Source of the DNA: JBARDN01 sp963755705
Lineage (GTDB): Bacteria > Desulfobacterota > Binatia > Binatales > Binataceae
Assembly (NCBI GenBank): GCA_963755705.1
Contig: CAVWKW010000003.1
Span: 1-64,000, forward strand
Direction: 5' to 3'
Length of the DNA: 64,000 nucleotides
Each line of letters begins with the position of its first letter. The first letter of the stretch is position 1. The translations under genes were made by a program, and so were the position numbers. The notes under the pieces are model-generated. The model did not search any database and was not told where the DNA came from. It worked only from the letters and a program-made list of their open reading frames with translations. Below, one piece after another: positions 52,812 to 62,166 of this stretch.

Positions 52812-53822
52812 ATGCCCAGAGATCAGACATCGCGGACGCAAAGCGGCGAGCCTAAATTCCGGCCTCGCAGCGGGTTTGAGGGTACGGCTATCGAGAGGTT
52901 GAATCCGGAAACCGAGATCCCCGGAGCTGACGAACAGGTTGTCGCGCACCATTGGGACCGTAACGCGCAATTATGGACGAACGCCATCAGGGCGGGCCAG
53001 GATATCTATCGCGAGTTGTACAACCAACCGGCGATGCTCGAGTTTATCGGCGATCTTCGCGGTCTTGAGGTTCTGGACGCGGGCTGCGGAGAGGGTTATT
53101 GGACGCGGATTCTTGCGCGCTCGGGCGCCCGAATGACCGGACTGGATCTCTCCGCACAGATGATCGAGCTGGGCCGCGCCGAAGAAAGCCGCGCTCCTCT
53201 GGGAATCCGATACGCGATTGGGTCATACACTGCGCTCGACGGTTTCGGCAGTGAAACCTTCGATGCCGTCGTGTCGTTCATGGCGCTAATGGACGGACCG
53301 GATCTCTCGGCCGCGTTGCGAGAGATTCGCCGCGTGCTCAAGCCTGGCGGAGTGCTGATATTCAGCATCCTGCATCCTGCATTTGCCAATCGCGGAACCC
53401 ATTGGATTCTGGACGGACAGGCGCGCGCAACGGCGCTCCAGATTGGCGAGTACTTCAATGCCGAGCCATGGATCGATAGCTGGAAGTTCGGCGAACCGGA
53501 AACCGGCGTCAAGAGAGACGGCTGGAAAGTCTGGCGGAAGCTGCCGGAGCGTTGGAAATTATGGCGGAGGTTGCCGGAGCGTTGGAACCTGAGAGCGACT
53601 AAATCGCAGGACACCGATAGTCTTTCGATACCTCACTTCAGCCGTACCCTGTCCGACTATATCAATACCGTCATTACATCCGGCCTCGTGCTGAACGAAA
53701 TCGCTGAGCCGCGGCCAAGCGAGGAAGCGTGCCGAATGCATCCTTTGCTGCAACGGCATCGCGTTCACGCGCCGCTGTTTCTCTATATCCGTACGGTGAA
53801 GGGCGATTCGAATATCCACTGA
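52812..53822 (+). CDS. Class I SAM-dependent methyltransferase
   Basis: A 336-residue methyltransferase with SAM motif LEVLDAGCGEGYWTRILARS (about 77-96) followed by MTGLDLSAQMIELGR. A C-terminal insertion near 238-262 is made of a 10-residue tandem repeat (WRKLPERWKL, WRRLPERWNL), absent from typical members. In this cluster it may methylate a sugar. It starts 10 bases after the polymerase stop. Confidence 0.85.
   Translation: MPRDQTSRTQSGEPKFRPRSGFEGTAIERLNPETEIPGADEQVVAHHWDRNAQLWTNAIRAGQDIYRELYNQPAMLEFIGDLRGLEVLDAGCGEGYWTRILARSGARMTGLDLSAQMIELGRAEESRAPLGIRYAIGSYTALDGFGSETFDAVVSFMALMDGPDLSAALREIRRVLKPGGVLIFSILHPAFANRGTHWILDGQARATALQIGEYFNAEPWIDSWKFGEPETGVKRDGWKVWRKLPERWKLWRRLPERWNLRATKSQDTDSLSIPHFSRTLSDYINTVITSGLVLNEIAEPRPSEEACRMHPLLQRHRVHAPLFLYIRTVKGDSNIH
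53528..53590 (+). repeat. 30-base tandem repeat inside the methyltransferase gene
   Basis: Units 53531-53560 and 53561-53590 match in 25 of 30 positions; a partial earlier unit lies at 53521-53530. The repeat keeps the frame and encodes Trp/Arg/Leu-rich decapeptides. Confidence 0.8.
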
Positions 53823-53826
53823 GCGC

Positions 53827-54675
53827 ATGCGTAACAGGTTAACAAGGGAAGTCCCTCCTGGAACCTGCCTCGAGGACGCGACCCAAGCGGCGCGTTTGTT
53901 TGTAGGCAGGCGGTTTCCTAATTGTGTCGCAGCGGTGCTGTTCGGGAGCGTTGCGCGAGGAGATTCTTCCAATAGCTCCGACCTTGACATCCTTATTATT
54001 GAGCGCAAACGAGTGAGAGCCTATCACCACCATTTCCAAGAAAATGGTTGGTGTTTCGATGTGATGGCTCGCTCCCAAAGTTTCTGTACGAAACGCTTGA
54101 ACAATCAGCGTTGGCAACATCGTGATCCTGATGAAGTCCTTCTCACGGCTTGCGCCGATGGTATTGAGCTAAAGGACGATCGTGGCATTATCCGGGCCCT
54201 CAGCACGAAAGCCAAAGGAATTCTCGATACAGGCCCAGATCCGCTGTCTGCGAATGATATCTTGCGCTACCGTAGCGAGATCACCGAAGCTCTCGACGAT
54301 TTTGTTGATGCCAAGAGCCACGCAGAAGCACGGTTCGTAGCTCACCAAACAACAATTTTAGCGTCGCGTCTCCTCTTGGGATACAACCGGCGATGGTCGA
54401 ATGAAGAACCCAAGTGGGTCTACCGCAATATAAATAATTACAACCATGAGCTCGCGCGCGAACTCCTGAACGGCTTGGATCGTTACTGGCGGACTGACGA
54501 TCGAGCGGAACTGGCAGGGCCGATCGAGTCCATCCTGAACCTAGTCGGGGGGAAATTGTACCGCGATGAGGTTGATAGTGTTGCCTACCCGTCAACGATA
54601 GTGGAGCAGTTTGTTCGGCACCCAATCCATTTTATGAGAAAGGCGGTCCCTCGATTGCGCCGGGCACTATCATGA
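53827..54675 (+). CDS. Nucleotidyltransferase-domain protein
   Basis: A 282-residue protein. The NTP-transferase motif LFGSVARGDSSNSSDLDILI (about 39-58) holds GS and the DxD metal-binding pair. The C-terminal 150 residues are helical, like the HEPN-type or aminoglycoside adenylyltransferase C-terminal part. Its G+C is visibly lower than neighbours (28 of 60 at 54001-54060), suggesting transfer. It sits in the exopolysaccharide operon, 4 bases after the methyltransferase gene. Role there is unclear; it could modify a sugar or protein with a nucleotide. Confidence 0.78.
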   Translation: MRNRLTREVPPGTCLEDATQAARLFVGRRFPNCVAAVLFGSVARGDSSNSSDLDILIIERKRVRAYHHHFQENGWCFDVMARSQSFCTKRLNNQRWQHRDPDEVLLTACADGIELKDDRGIIRALSTKAKGILDTGPDPLSANDILRYRSEITEALDDFVDAKSHAEARFVAHQTTILASRLLLGYNRRWSNEEPKWVYRNINNYNHELARELLNGLDRYWRTDDRAELAGPIESILNLVGGKLYRDEVDSVAYPSTIVEQFVRHPIHFMRKAVPRLRRALS

Positions 54676-54938
54676 AAAGCCTGCGCTGGAAGACCGCGGC
54701 CGGTAAATTGATTGGATGTCCGATCACATCCGACGGCTCGAGTCGTCCGGCTGCACCAAACGGGTTGACGTACCCGCGATGCTGACGGTCCAGCTCCCGC
54801 GACCGCGACGCGTACTGCCACTGCGACTCCAACGCCGACGCGGACCCCGAGCGGGCGTCCTCCACGTCGATAGAATCGAACGGATGGTCAGAAGAATTTC
54901 GAATTGGAGCGGTATACAGGAACCAGTGGGCATACTGA
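54672..54938 (+). pseudogene. Possible broken small gene between nucleotidyltransferase and deacetylase
   Basis: ATG 54672 overlaps the nucleotidyltransferase stop as ATGA. The frame gives 37 residues (MKSLRWKTAAGKLIGCPITS...) to TGA 54783-54785, then remains open for 50 more residues (ending EEFRIGAVYRNQWAY) to TGA 54936. The second part looks protein-like. No family recognised; may simply be an untranslated spacer. Confidence 0.25.
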
Positions 54939-54967
54939 GAAATAGATTGCGCCGTCTCTGGACGCGT

Positions 54968-55777
54968 ATGCCTATTCGCGAGCTGCCAATCTTGATGTAC
55001 CACAATGTCGGCCCTCTGCCGGTCCAGGATCCTTTCGAATTGACGGTCGCGCCCGACCAATTCGAACGCCAGATGTGTTGGTTGGCAAGTTCTGGATACG
55101 AAACGATTTGGCCCTCGGATTGGATTGCGACGCGGCGCGGGGAGAAGCCGCTCCCAAGCAAGCCGGTCCTGCTGACGTTCGATGACGGGTACGCGGAAAT
55201 GGCCGAGTATGCCTTCCCGATTCTGGATCGTCTGGATCTAAAGGCGGCGGTATATGTGGTCACAAAGCGGATCGGCCTTACAAATACCTGGGATGAGGTG
55301 AACGGACATCCCACGATGCGCCTGATGAGCGCTGATCAGATTCGCCGTTGGGCGCGGCAGCGGATCGAGTTTGGCTCTCACACCCGCACGCATCCGCGCC
55401 TTACCGCGCTCAACAAGGATCGCCTATCCGACGAGATCGGGGGGAGCAGAGAGGATTTGGAGGCTATGCTCGGAGCCGAGGTGCGGTCATTCGCTTATCC
55501 CTATGGTGACGGCGCCGAGAGCAGCAATGTCCGGGAACACGTAAGCCGCACCTATCATACCGCGATGACGGTCATCGCGGGACGCAATGCGATCGAAGCC
55601 AATCCTTTCGAGCTGCGCAGAGTGCGTATTCAGCCAAGCGATTCGCTGGCGGATTTCGAGCGCAAGCTGAAATTCAACCAAACAATGTTCAGTGACGTGC
55701 GCCGGCTTGTGCCGCGACACATCCGGACTGCTGCGCGAACCGGGCGGCGAGCCCTGCGCGAGCGCCTGGGATACTGA
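54968..55777 (+). CDS. Polysaccharide deacetylase (NodB-type)
   Basis: A 269-residue deacetylase. MPIRELPILMYHNVGPLPVQ opens the domain; VLLTFDDGYAEMAEYAFPIL carries the catalytic Asp-Asp, and FGSHTRTHPRLTAL the metal-binding His pair. FAYPYGDGAESSNV is motif 3. No signal peptide is evident, though in-frame starts upstream at 54884 or 54926 would add a basic leader. It probably trims acetyl groups from the polymer or its precursor. Confidence 0.85.
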   Translation: MPIRELPILMYHNVGPLPVQDPFELTVAPDQFERQMCWLASSGYETIWPSDWIATRRGEKPLPSKPVLLTFDDGYAEMAEYAFPILDRLDLKAAVYVVTKRIGLTNTWDEVNGHPTMRLMSADQIRRWARQRIEFGSHTRTHPRLTALNKDRLSDEIGGSREDLEAMLGAEVRSFAYPYGDGAESSNVREHVSRTYHTAMTVIAGRNAIEANPFELRRVRIQPSDSLADFERKLKFNQTMFSDVRRLVPRHIRTAARTGRRALRERLGY

Positions 55778-55818
55778 TCTCGGATCTACCATCCAGGTGA
55801 AGCGGACCAAGATAGTTT

Positions 55819-56787
55819 ATGCGGAACGTGGAAATATCAGAACGCCAATCAATGATGTCTCTGAGCGAGGCGCGCCCCCGCGTGTCCGTGATCATCCCGG
55901 TGCACAACGGTGAAGACACTGTGGCGCGGGCGATCGATAGCGCCCTTTCCCAGACCTATAAAGATAACGTCGAGGTCATTGTCATAAACAACGGCTCGAC
56001 TGATCAGACCGCAAAAGTACTCGAGTCGTACGCGGAGCGGATTATTATCCTGGATGAGCCGGCTCTGGGAGTAGCGCGGGCGCGCAACACCGGTGTCGCC
56101 GCCGCGCGGGGGAAATATCTCGCTTTCCTCGATGCCGACGACGAGTGGATGCCGGAAAAGCTCGCGCGGGTTGTGCCGCTCCTTGAAGCCGATCCCGAAT
56201 GCGTACTGGCGTATCACGACGGAATAATAACCGATACCGACGGAACGGTTATCAGAGAATCGGCTTGCCCGGCCGGCCACGACGCGGCGCTCTCCCTTGA
56301 ATCGTTGATCAAATATTCAGGGCTCGGTCTGCCGATTCTGTTCGATTCGGTTGTCCTGCGGCGTGATATTTTCGATCGCGTGGGCGGGTTCAACGAGCAA
56401 CTGGAGTCCGCGGAGGACGTGTGGCTCCAGATAAACGCGCGCGAGATCGGCCACTTTCGCTACTTGCCGGAAGCGCTGATGAAACGGCAGCAAGGAATCA
56501 GTCCGTCGCGGGAAAACTGGTATATCGCGGGAGCTTACAGCCTGCGCAGCCTGATTCGAGAGCGCTATGGTTCCAAAGTTGACAGCCGCCACCTGGAAGT
56601 CGTCTTAAAGTGGGCGGCCCTGGAGGCCCTTCGCCGCGACGAGCGGTCACTGGCGCGTCGCCGTTATCTGGCTGCCACAATCCAGCGCCCGGTCCAGATT
56701 AAAGGATGGCTCGCGTTGATCGCGACATTTTTGCCATCGAGCTTGATCAGTACCCTCGCGCCAGTTCAGGGGCGTGCTATCTCATAG
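55819..56787 (+). CDS. GT2-family glycosyltransferase
   Basis: A 322-residue enzyme with a GT-A fold: VSVIIPVHNGEDTVARAIDS at the start, INNGSTDQT for nucleotide-sugar binding and FLDADDEWMPEKLARV with the DxD-type metal motif. Later VLRRDIFDRVGGFNEQLESA and EDVWLQINAREIG. Close paralogue of the enzyme encoded at 58656 (shared DADDEWMPEKLA and GxYLAFLxADDEW). Confidence 0.9.
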   Translation: MRNVEISERQSMMSLSEARPRVSVIIPVHNGEDTVARAIDSALSQTYKDNVEVIVINNGSTDQTAKVLESYAERIIILDEPALGVARARNTGVAAARGKYLAFLDADDEWMPEKLARVVPLLEADPECVLAYHDGIITDTDGTVIRESACPAGHDAALSLESLIKYSGLGLPILFDSVVLRRDIFDRVGGFNEQLESAEDVWLQINAREIGHFRYLPEALMKRQQGISPSRENWYIAGAYSLRSLIRERYGSKVDSRHLEVVLKWAALEALRRDERSLARRRYLAATIQRPVQIKGWLALIATFLPSSLISTLAPVQGRAIS

Positions 56788-56971
56788 GGGAGTCCCGGAA
56801 GACTGAAGACCGGTTCAGCCGAACCAATGTCTCCTAATGCGAGGGAACCTGGAGCCGTAGTCCTCGCGCGCCGCATCGGCGATCGCTCAAAAGCGCCGCT
56901 GGAACTGTTTGTACAGGGCCATAGTCACGACCGGAAACTCCTTGGCGAGCCGGAATACTAACTGCGCGAAA

Positions 56972-58519
56972 ATGGAAGATTCGACAATAGATACCGACGC
57001 TGGGCTCACTAGCGGGCGGCTCCTGGTGCGCAACGTTTTCTGGAACGGCGTCGGCGAGATCGGTCCGCTCGTCGCGGCATTCATCGCGATGCCGATTCTG
57101 ATTCATCATCTGGGCACCGAACGCTTTGGAATGATCGCGCTGGCATGGACAGTATTCAGTTATTTCAGCCTGTTCGATTTCGGGATCTCGTCTGCCTTGA
57201 CCAAACTCGCAAGCGACCGGCTGGCGGCGGACAGGGGTGACGAAGTCCCGGCGTTGATTGGCACCTCGCTGATTCTGATGACGGCGCTTGGAATATTCGG
57301 CTCGGCCTTACTGGGTTTGTTCACACCGATGCTGGTGGGTCACCTCTTCAAGGTGCCGGCGGAACTGCATACCGAGGCGCTACGCGCATTTCATCTGCTC
57401 GTGATCGCGTTGCCGATTTGCCTGACCCTGACCGCATTCACCGCGACGCTGGCCGCGTATCAGCGCTTCGACCTGATCAACCTGGTGCAGAGCCCAAACG
57501 CGATGTTTTCCTCTCTGGGGCCGCTGGCGGTGCTGCCGTTCTCGCACAGTATTGTGCCGATCATCGGGGTGCTGGTGGCCGGCCACGCGGTTACGTGGTT
57601 CGTGTACTTCGCGATGTGCGCTCGCGCGGTGCCGCGAATGGCGGCGCGGATGCGCATACGGTTCGGGTTGATTCCGGAATTGATCGGCTTCGGCGCATGG
57701 GCGGCGGGTTCGAATGTAATCGGATTGCTGGGTGGAAGCTTCGACCGTTTCGTCCTCGCCTCGATGGCTTCGATGAGTGCGCTGACTTACTACGTGGTTC
57801 CCGCGCGAATTCTGCATAAGCTGCGCATTTTCCCCAGCATCGTCACGCGCGTGATGTTTCCGGCGCTTACGTACAGTCTGGCTCAGGATCGCGCGCAGAG
57901 CCGAATCCTGTTCGAGCGCGGCACCAAGACATTGTTTGTGATCATGTTCCCGATCGCGCTGGTTGCGGTTGCGTTCGCGCACGAACTCTTGAGTTTGTGG
58001 GTCGGCCCCGAATTCGCCGCGCATACCGCGGTGCTGGTCCAATTGCTCGCGGTCGCCGCACTGATCGAGTCGCTCGCCCGGATGCCAGGCTCCCTTTTAT
58101 GGGCGGCTCATCGCCCCGACTTGAGCACGAAGATCCAGGTAGTCGAACAGCCGATCTATCTGGTCTTCATGTTCGTGATGGTCTATTTGCACGGAGCCTT
58201 GGGAGCCGCAATCGCGTGCGCGGTCCGTTCGGTCGCGGGAACTGCGGCCACCTGGATTGTTGCACGGACAGTTCTTCCCGACGTCGCACGCGGCGGCCGC
58301 CGCCTCGGGTGGTTCGCGCTGGCGGCGGGAGTTGGATTGCTGCTTGTCGCGCTGCCGTCACCGGTGGAAATACGTATCGGACTGGTTTGCGCCGAGCTTG
58401 TCATTTTGACCGTCGCCTCGTGGCACGGACTGCTTGACGGTGCGGACCGCGCGATGCTGGTGCGGTCGATTTGGGGGTTGGCCCAACCCACGACCATTCG
58501 TTCCGGGGGGACGGTTTAA
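56972..58519 (+). CDS. Polysaccharide flippase (Wzx/MATE-like)
   Basis: A 515-residue integral membrane protein with about twelve to fourteen helices. VFWNGVGEIGPLVAAFIAMP at the start and GTERFGMIALAWTVFSYFSL are typical of Wzx/RfbX-type flippases, as is FDFGISSALTKLASDRL. ATG 56972 is chosen; an upstream TTG (56909) would add 21 residues. It would carry the lipid-linked repeat unit across the inner membrane. Confidence 0.88.
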   Translation: MEDSTIDTDAGLTSGRLLVRNVFWNGVGEIGPLVAAFIAMPILIHHLGTERFGMIALAWTVFSYFSLFDFGISSALTKLASDRLAADRGDEVPALIGTSLILMTALGIFGSALLGLFTPMLVGHLFKVPAELHTEALRAFHLLVIALPICLTLTAFTATLAAYQRFDLINLVQSPNAMFSSLGPLAVLPFSHSIVPIIGVLVAGHAVTWFVYFAMCARAVPRMAARMRIRFGLIPELIGFGAWAAGSNVIGLLGGSFDRFVLASMASMSALTYYVVPARILHKLRIFPSIVTRVMFPALTYSLAQDRAQSRILFERGTKTLFVIMFPIALVAVAFAHELLSLWVGPEFAAHTAVLVQLLAVAALIESLARMPGSLLWAAHRPDLSTKIQVVEQPIYLVFMFVMVYLHGALGAAIACAVRSVAGTAATWIVARTVLPDVARGGRRLGWFALAAGVGLLLVALPSPVEIRIGLVCAELVILTVASWHGLLDGADRAMLVRSIWGLAQPTTIRSGGTV

Positions 58520-58655
58520 GAAGCGTTTTGCCTAGCCGCCCCGAGAACTTAAAGCCTGTCGCGCGCTTCTGCTCCTGGCGATCATCGACAGGCAGTAAAT
58601 CGTATTCCGGCAACTCTATTTGGTCCGGCTTATCAAACTGATTGCAGGCTGTTCA

Positions 58656-59636
58656 ATGACGCCCGTGGTCTCGGTGATTATCCCGGTCCGTGATGGCGAG
58701 CGTACGCTGGCGCGAGCGATCAACAGCGCGCTCGCACAGACCTACGCCGCTTCGTTCGAAATCGTGGTGGTTAACGACGGTTCGGCCGACGGAACCGCGA
58801 AGATTCTCGAGAGTTTCGGCGACCGTATTCGGATCGTCAATCACGCGAGTCCCAGCGGCGTATCCAATGCGACCAATGCGGGCGTGAAAGCTTCGCGCGG
58901 CCGCTATCTCGCCTTCCTTCATGCCGACGATGAATGGATGCCCGAGAAGCTCGCCCATGTCATTTCTCGGATCGAGACAGAACCGCAAACGGTTCTGATC
59001 TATCACGACGCCGAGTTAGTTAACTTGCAGGGACGCGTCAAATTAGCCTCGTGCCATCCTCATGATCACAAGCCGCCGACGCTCGAAGATATCCTGGAGC
59101 GCGGATGGCCGAACGGACCGATGCTGGTCTCGGCGGTGGTGATGCGGCGTGAAACCTTCGACGCTGTGGGCGGGTTTGACCCCGCGTTGCCCTCGCACGA
59201 GGACCTTTGGATGTGGCTGCTGGCGCTCGAGCACGGGCGTTGCGATTTCGTTCCGGAGGTTCTGGCGCGCCGCGAGTTCGAGCTCGATGCGCGCCGCGCG
59301 CAGTGGTACCTGGCCGGGGGCCGCGTCTTTCGAAGCGTAGTGCTCAAACGCTACGGACGAGCTGTACACGTCGATTTTTTGGGCAGCCTGCTGGTTTCGG
59401 TCGGTTTGGTCGCGATGGCGCGCGGCGATCGAAAGACGGCCCGCGCCTGTTATCTGGAAGCCCTGCGCAGCGCTCCTGGCGCGCTCATGAACTATGTGCG
59501 GTTGATCTGGACGTTCGTGCCGCCGCGTCTGGCCCGGCCCATCTCCCGGCTGGTATCCGCGAATTCGGCGCGCGCGCTCACTGGTCCTCCGCGCAGCGGC
59601 CCCTTTAGCGCCGAAATACCGGAGACGATCCAATGA
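58656..59636 (+). CDS. GT2-family glycosyltransferase (paralogue of 55819 gene)
   Basis: A 326-residue GT2 enzyme beginning MTPVVSVIIPVRDGERTLAR with VNDGSADGT and FLHADDEWMPEKLAHV. ATG 58656 is used as the domain begins at once; an upstream TTG is also in frame. Shares the domain layout of the 55819 enzyme including VMRRETFDAVGGFDPALPSH. Overlaps the next gene by ATGA. Confidence 0.9.
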   Translation: MTPVVSVIIPVRDGERTLARAINSALAQTYAASFEIVVVNDGSADGTAKILESFGDRIRIVNHASPSGVSNATNAGVKASRGRYLAFLHADDEWMPEKLAHVISRIETEPQTVLIYHDAELVNLQGRVKLASCHPHDHKPPTLEDILERGWPNGPMLVSAVVMRRETFDAVGGFDPALPSHEDLWMWLLALEHGRCDFVPEVLARREFELDARRAQWYLAGGRVFRSVVLKRYGRAVHVDFLGSLLVSVGLVAMARGDRKTARACYLEALRSAPGALMNYVRLIWTFVPPRLARPISRLVSANSARALTGPPRSGPFSAEIPETIQ

Positions 59637-60544
59637 TGTTCTCGCTTGTAGCCGCGACGATCGGTCGAACCGCGGAGCTGGAACGGCTGCTTGACAGCCT
59701 GGCTCGCCAGACGCTGCAGGAGTCGGAATTCGAATTGCTGGTAGTTGACCAAAATTCTGACGACCGTCTCATTCCAATAGTGCGCGCGCATCAGAGCGAT
59801 TATCCGCTGCGCCATTTGCGTGCGACGCCGGGTGTTTCACGCGCGCGCAACGTTGGCCTGCGCGAATGCTCAGGCCGCATCGTCGGATTCCCGGACGACG
59901 ACTGCTGGTATCTGCCGCACACTCTCGAACGAATTGCTCGCGAGTTTGAAGCGCGCCCCGATGCCGATGGTCTCACGGGTCCGTGCATCGATGAGAGCGG
60001 CGCGATCCTGCGGCGTGGACCTCGCTCCAGCGGATGGATCACAAAATACAATCTGTTCCCGCGTACGCATGCATTTTCGATGTTTTTGCGACGCGAGCGG
60101 ATTTCACGGCTCGGCGGGTTCGACGAAACTCTCGGCCCGGGATCGGGAACTCCGTGGGGATCGGCCGAGGACCACGAGTACATGGCCCGCGCGCTGGAAG
60201 CCGGACTGCGGATCTTTTACGACCCCGCATTAGGCGTATGTCATCCAGATGCTCCGCACTCCTTTGACGAGCGCGAGATCCAGAAAGAACGCGAGTACTC
60301 GCGCGGCGGCGGCCGGTTTATGCGGATGCACAACTATTCGCGGTGCTATTTCGGCTACCGGATCGCGCGCGCTCTTAGTGGCGCGGCGCTGGGTGCGATC
60401 CGCGCTGATGGAGCCAAAGTCCGCTACCACCTGAACGGCGTGCTGGGAAAGCTGGAAGGATGGCGCCAAAGCGTGACCAAAGCCGCGGCCATCCCGCAAA
60501 CGCCGCTCGCCGCAATGCGAGCGAGGCGAGGAATCGACCAGTGA
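59633..60544 (+). CDS. GT2-family glycosyltransferase
   Basis: A 303-residue GT2 enzyme beginning MFSLVAATIGRTAELERLLD, with LLVVDQNSDDRL, SRARNVGLRECSGRIVGFPD and DDDCWY as metal and donor motifs. It is coupled to the genes on both sides by four-base overlaps (ATGA at 59633 and GTGA at 60541) and is a sister of the next enzyme. Confidence 0.9.
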   Translation: MMFSLVAATIGRTAELERLLDSLARQTLQESEFELLVVDQNSDDRLIPIVRAHQSDYPLRHLRATPGVSRARNVGLRECSGRIVGFPDDDCWYLPHTLERIAREFEARPDADGLTGPCIDESGAILRRGPRSSGWITKYNLFPRTHAFSMFLRRERISRLGGFDETLGPGSGTPWGSAEDHEYMARALEAGLRIFYDPALGVCHPDAPHSFDEREIQKEREYSRGGGRFMRMHNYSRCYFGYRIARALSGAALGAIRADGAKVRYHLNGVLGKLEGWRQSVTKAAAIPQTPLAAMRARRGIDQ

Positions 60545-61377
60545 AGTTTTCGTTGATTGTCGCAACTGTAGGACGAGTGCAGGAACTGGAAGCATTTCTC
60601 GAGAGCCTGGACCGGCAAACCCATCGCGAGTTCACCCTGCTGGTGGTCGATCAAAACCCGGACGATCGGCTGACGCCGCTGATCGCGCGCTTCGGCGAAC
60701 GCTTCGAGATTCGCCATCTTCGATCCGAACGCGGACTTTCGCGCGCGCGTAACGTTGCACTTGCGCATGTGACCGGAGACCTGGTCGCGTTTCCCGACGA
60801 CGACTGCGTCTATCCGCCCGGCCTGCTCGAGCGCGTCGCGAGTTTGTTTGCCACACGCTCTGACCTGGACGGCGTTTCAGGACGCTGTCTGACTCCAGAG
60901 GGAACGCCGCGCGGCCGCTGGCCGTCGCGTCCGGCGCGGATCACAAAGTACAACATTTTCGGGCGCTGCATCTCCTTTACGATGTTTTTGCGCCACGCCC
61001 TGGTCACTCGAATCGGTTCATTTGACGAGACGCTCGGACTGGGCGCGAACACCCCCTGGCTGGGCGCCGAAGATTACGACTACCTTTTGCGGGCCGCACT
61101 GGAGGGTTCTGGAGTTTACTACGATCCGAACATCGTTGCGATTCATCCTGGACTGACTACTGCGTATAGCGCGCTGGATCGAACCAAACGGTACGGAAAC
61201 GCGCTTGGGTTCGGCCGGTTTCTCGCCAAGCATCATTACCCATTTGTGTTTGTTACTTACTATTCAGGACGTTACCTTGCCGGCGCCGCTTTCAATGTGG
61301 CTATTGGCAGATTAGCGAAGGCCTATTATCGATGGACAACACTGGTCGGGAATTTGGAAGGATGGTTCGCAACGTGA
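60541..61377 (+). CDS. GT2-family glycosyltransferase (sister of the preceding)
   Basis: A 278-residue GT2 enzyme starting at GTG 60541, which overlaps the previous stop as GTGA. Motifs VKFSLIVATVGRVQELEAFL, LLVVDQNPDDRLTPLI, LSRARNVALAHVTGDLVAFP and DDDCVYPPGLLERV parallel the preceding protein almost block by block, so the pair arose by tandem duplication. Confidence 0.88.
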   Translation: MKFSLIVATVGRVQELEAFLESLDRQTHREFTLLVVDQNPDDRLTPLIARFGERFEIRHLRSERGLSRARNVALAHVTGDLVAFPDDDCVYPPGLLERVASLFATRSDLDGVSGRCLTPEGTPRGRWPSRPARITKYNIFGRCISFTMFLRHALVTRIGSFDETLGLGANTPWLGAEDYDYLLRAALEGSGVYYDPNIVAIHPGLTTAYSALDRTKRYGNALGFGRFLAKHHYPFVFVTYYSGRYLAGAAFNVAIGRLAKAYYRWTTLVGNLEGWFAT

Positions 61378-62138
61378 TCTCCCGAGCGAACATCCTGGGC
61401 GTCGGAGTCAGCGCGATCAACCTGCCGATCGCGCTCGATACAATCGAAGACTGGATTGCGCGCCGCGAACCCAACTACGTCTGCGTGACCGGCGTCCACG
61501 GCGTGATGGAAAGCCATCGCTCGTCCGAACTGCGCGAGATCCATAACCGGGCGGGCCTGGTAACACCGGACGGGATGCCGCTGGTGTGGCTTTCCCGGCT
61601 GATGGGATTTCCCGAAGTAGCGCGCGTCTACGGTCCCGACCTGATGCTTGCAATCTGCGAGCGCTCGATCGCGCGAGGCTGGCGTCATTTCCTTTATGGC
61701 GGCGCGCCGGGCGTTCCTGAGCTTCTCGGGAGAAAGCTTTCTGAGCAATTCGCGGGAATCGAGATCGCCGGAATGTACTCACCGCCTTTTCGACCGCTTA
61801 GTGCAACCGAGGATCAGGATATCGTCGGACGCATCAATGATTCGGGCGCCGATATTGTTTGGGTCGGGCTCAGTACGCCCAAACAGGAGCGCTGGATGGC
61901 GGCGCATCGCGCGGCGCTTAACGTTCCGGTGCTGGTCGGATGCGGCGCTGCATTCGATTTTCATGCTGGTCTGAAGGCGCAGGCGCCACGCTGGATTCAG
62001 CGCAGCGGACTCGAATGGATGTTCCGGCTGTTGTCCGAGCCGCGCCGCCTCGGCCCTCGTTACCTGGTCAATAATCCGCTTTTCGTAGGTCTGATCATTC
62101 GCCAATTGCTTCGCCGCCAGGCACTTCCAACCGACTAA
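61374..62138 (+). CDS. WecG/TagA/CpsF-family glycosyltransferase
   Basis: A 254-residue enzyme starting at GTG 61374, overlapping the preceding stop (GTGA). Family landmarks: VCVTGVHGVMESHRS, GLVTPDGMPLVWLSRLMG, RVYGPDLML and IVWVGLSTPKQERWMAAH, ending RWIQRSGLEWMFRLLSEPRR. Members add N-acetylmannosamine-type sugars to lipid-linked acceptors. Here it probably adds an early sugar of the repeat unit. Confidence 0.9.
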   Translation: MISRANILGVGVSAINLPIALDTIEDWIARREPNYVCVTGVHGVMESHRSSELREIHNRAGLVTPDGMPLVWLSRLMGFPEVARVYGPDLMLAICERSIARGWRHFLYGGAPGVPELLGRKLSEQFAGIEIAGMYSPPFRPLSATEDQDIVGRINDSGADIVWVGLSTPKQERWMAAHRAALNVPVLVGCGAAFDFHAGLKAQAPRWIQRSGLEWMFRLLSEPRRLGPRYLVNNPLFVGLIIRQLLRRQALPTD

Positions 62139-62166
62139 CTTTCGAACCCGACAGGTTTATTCATTT

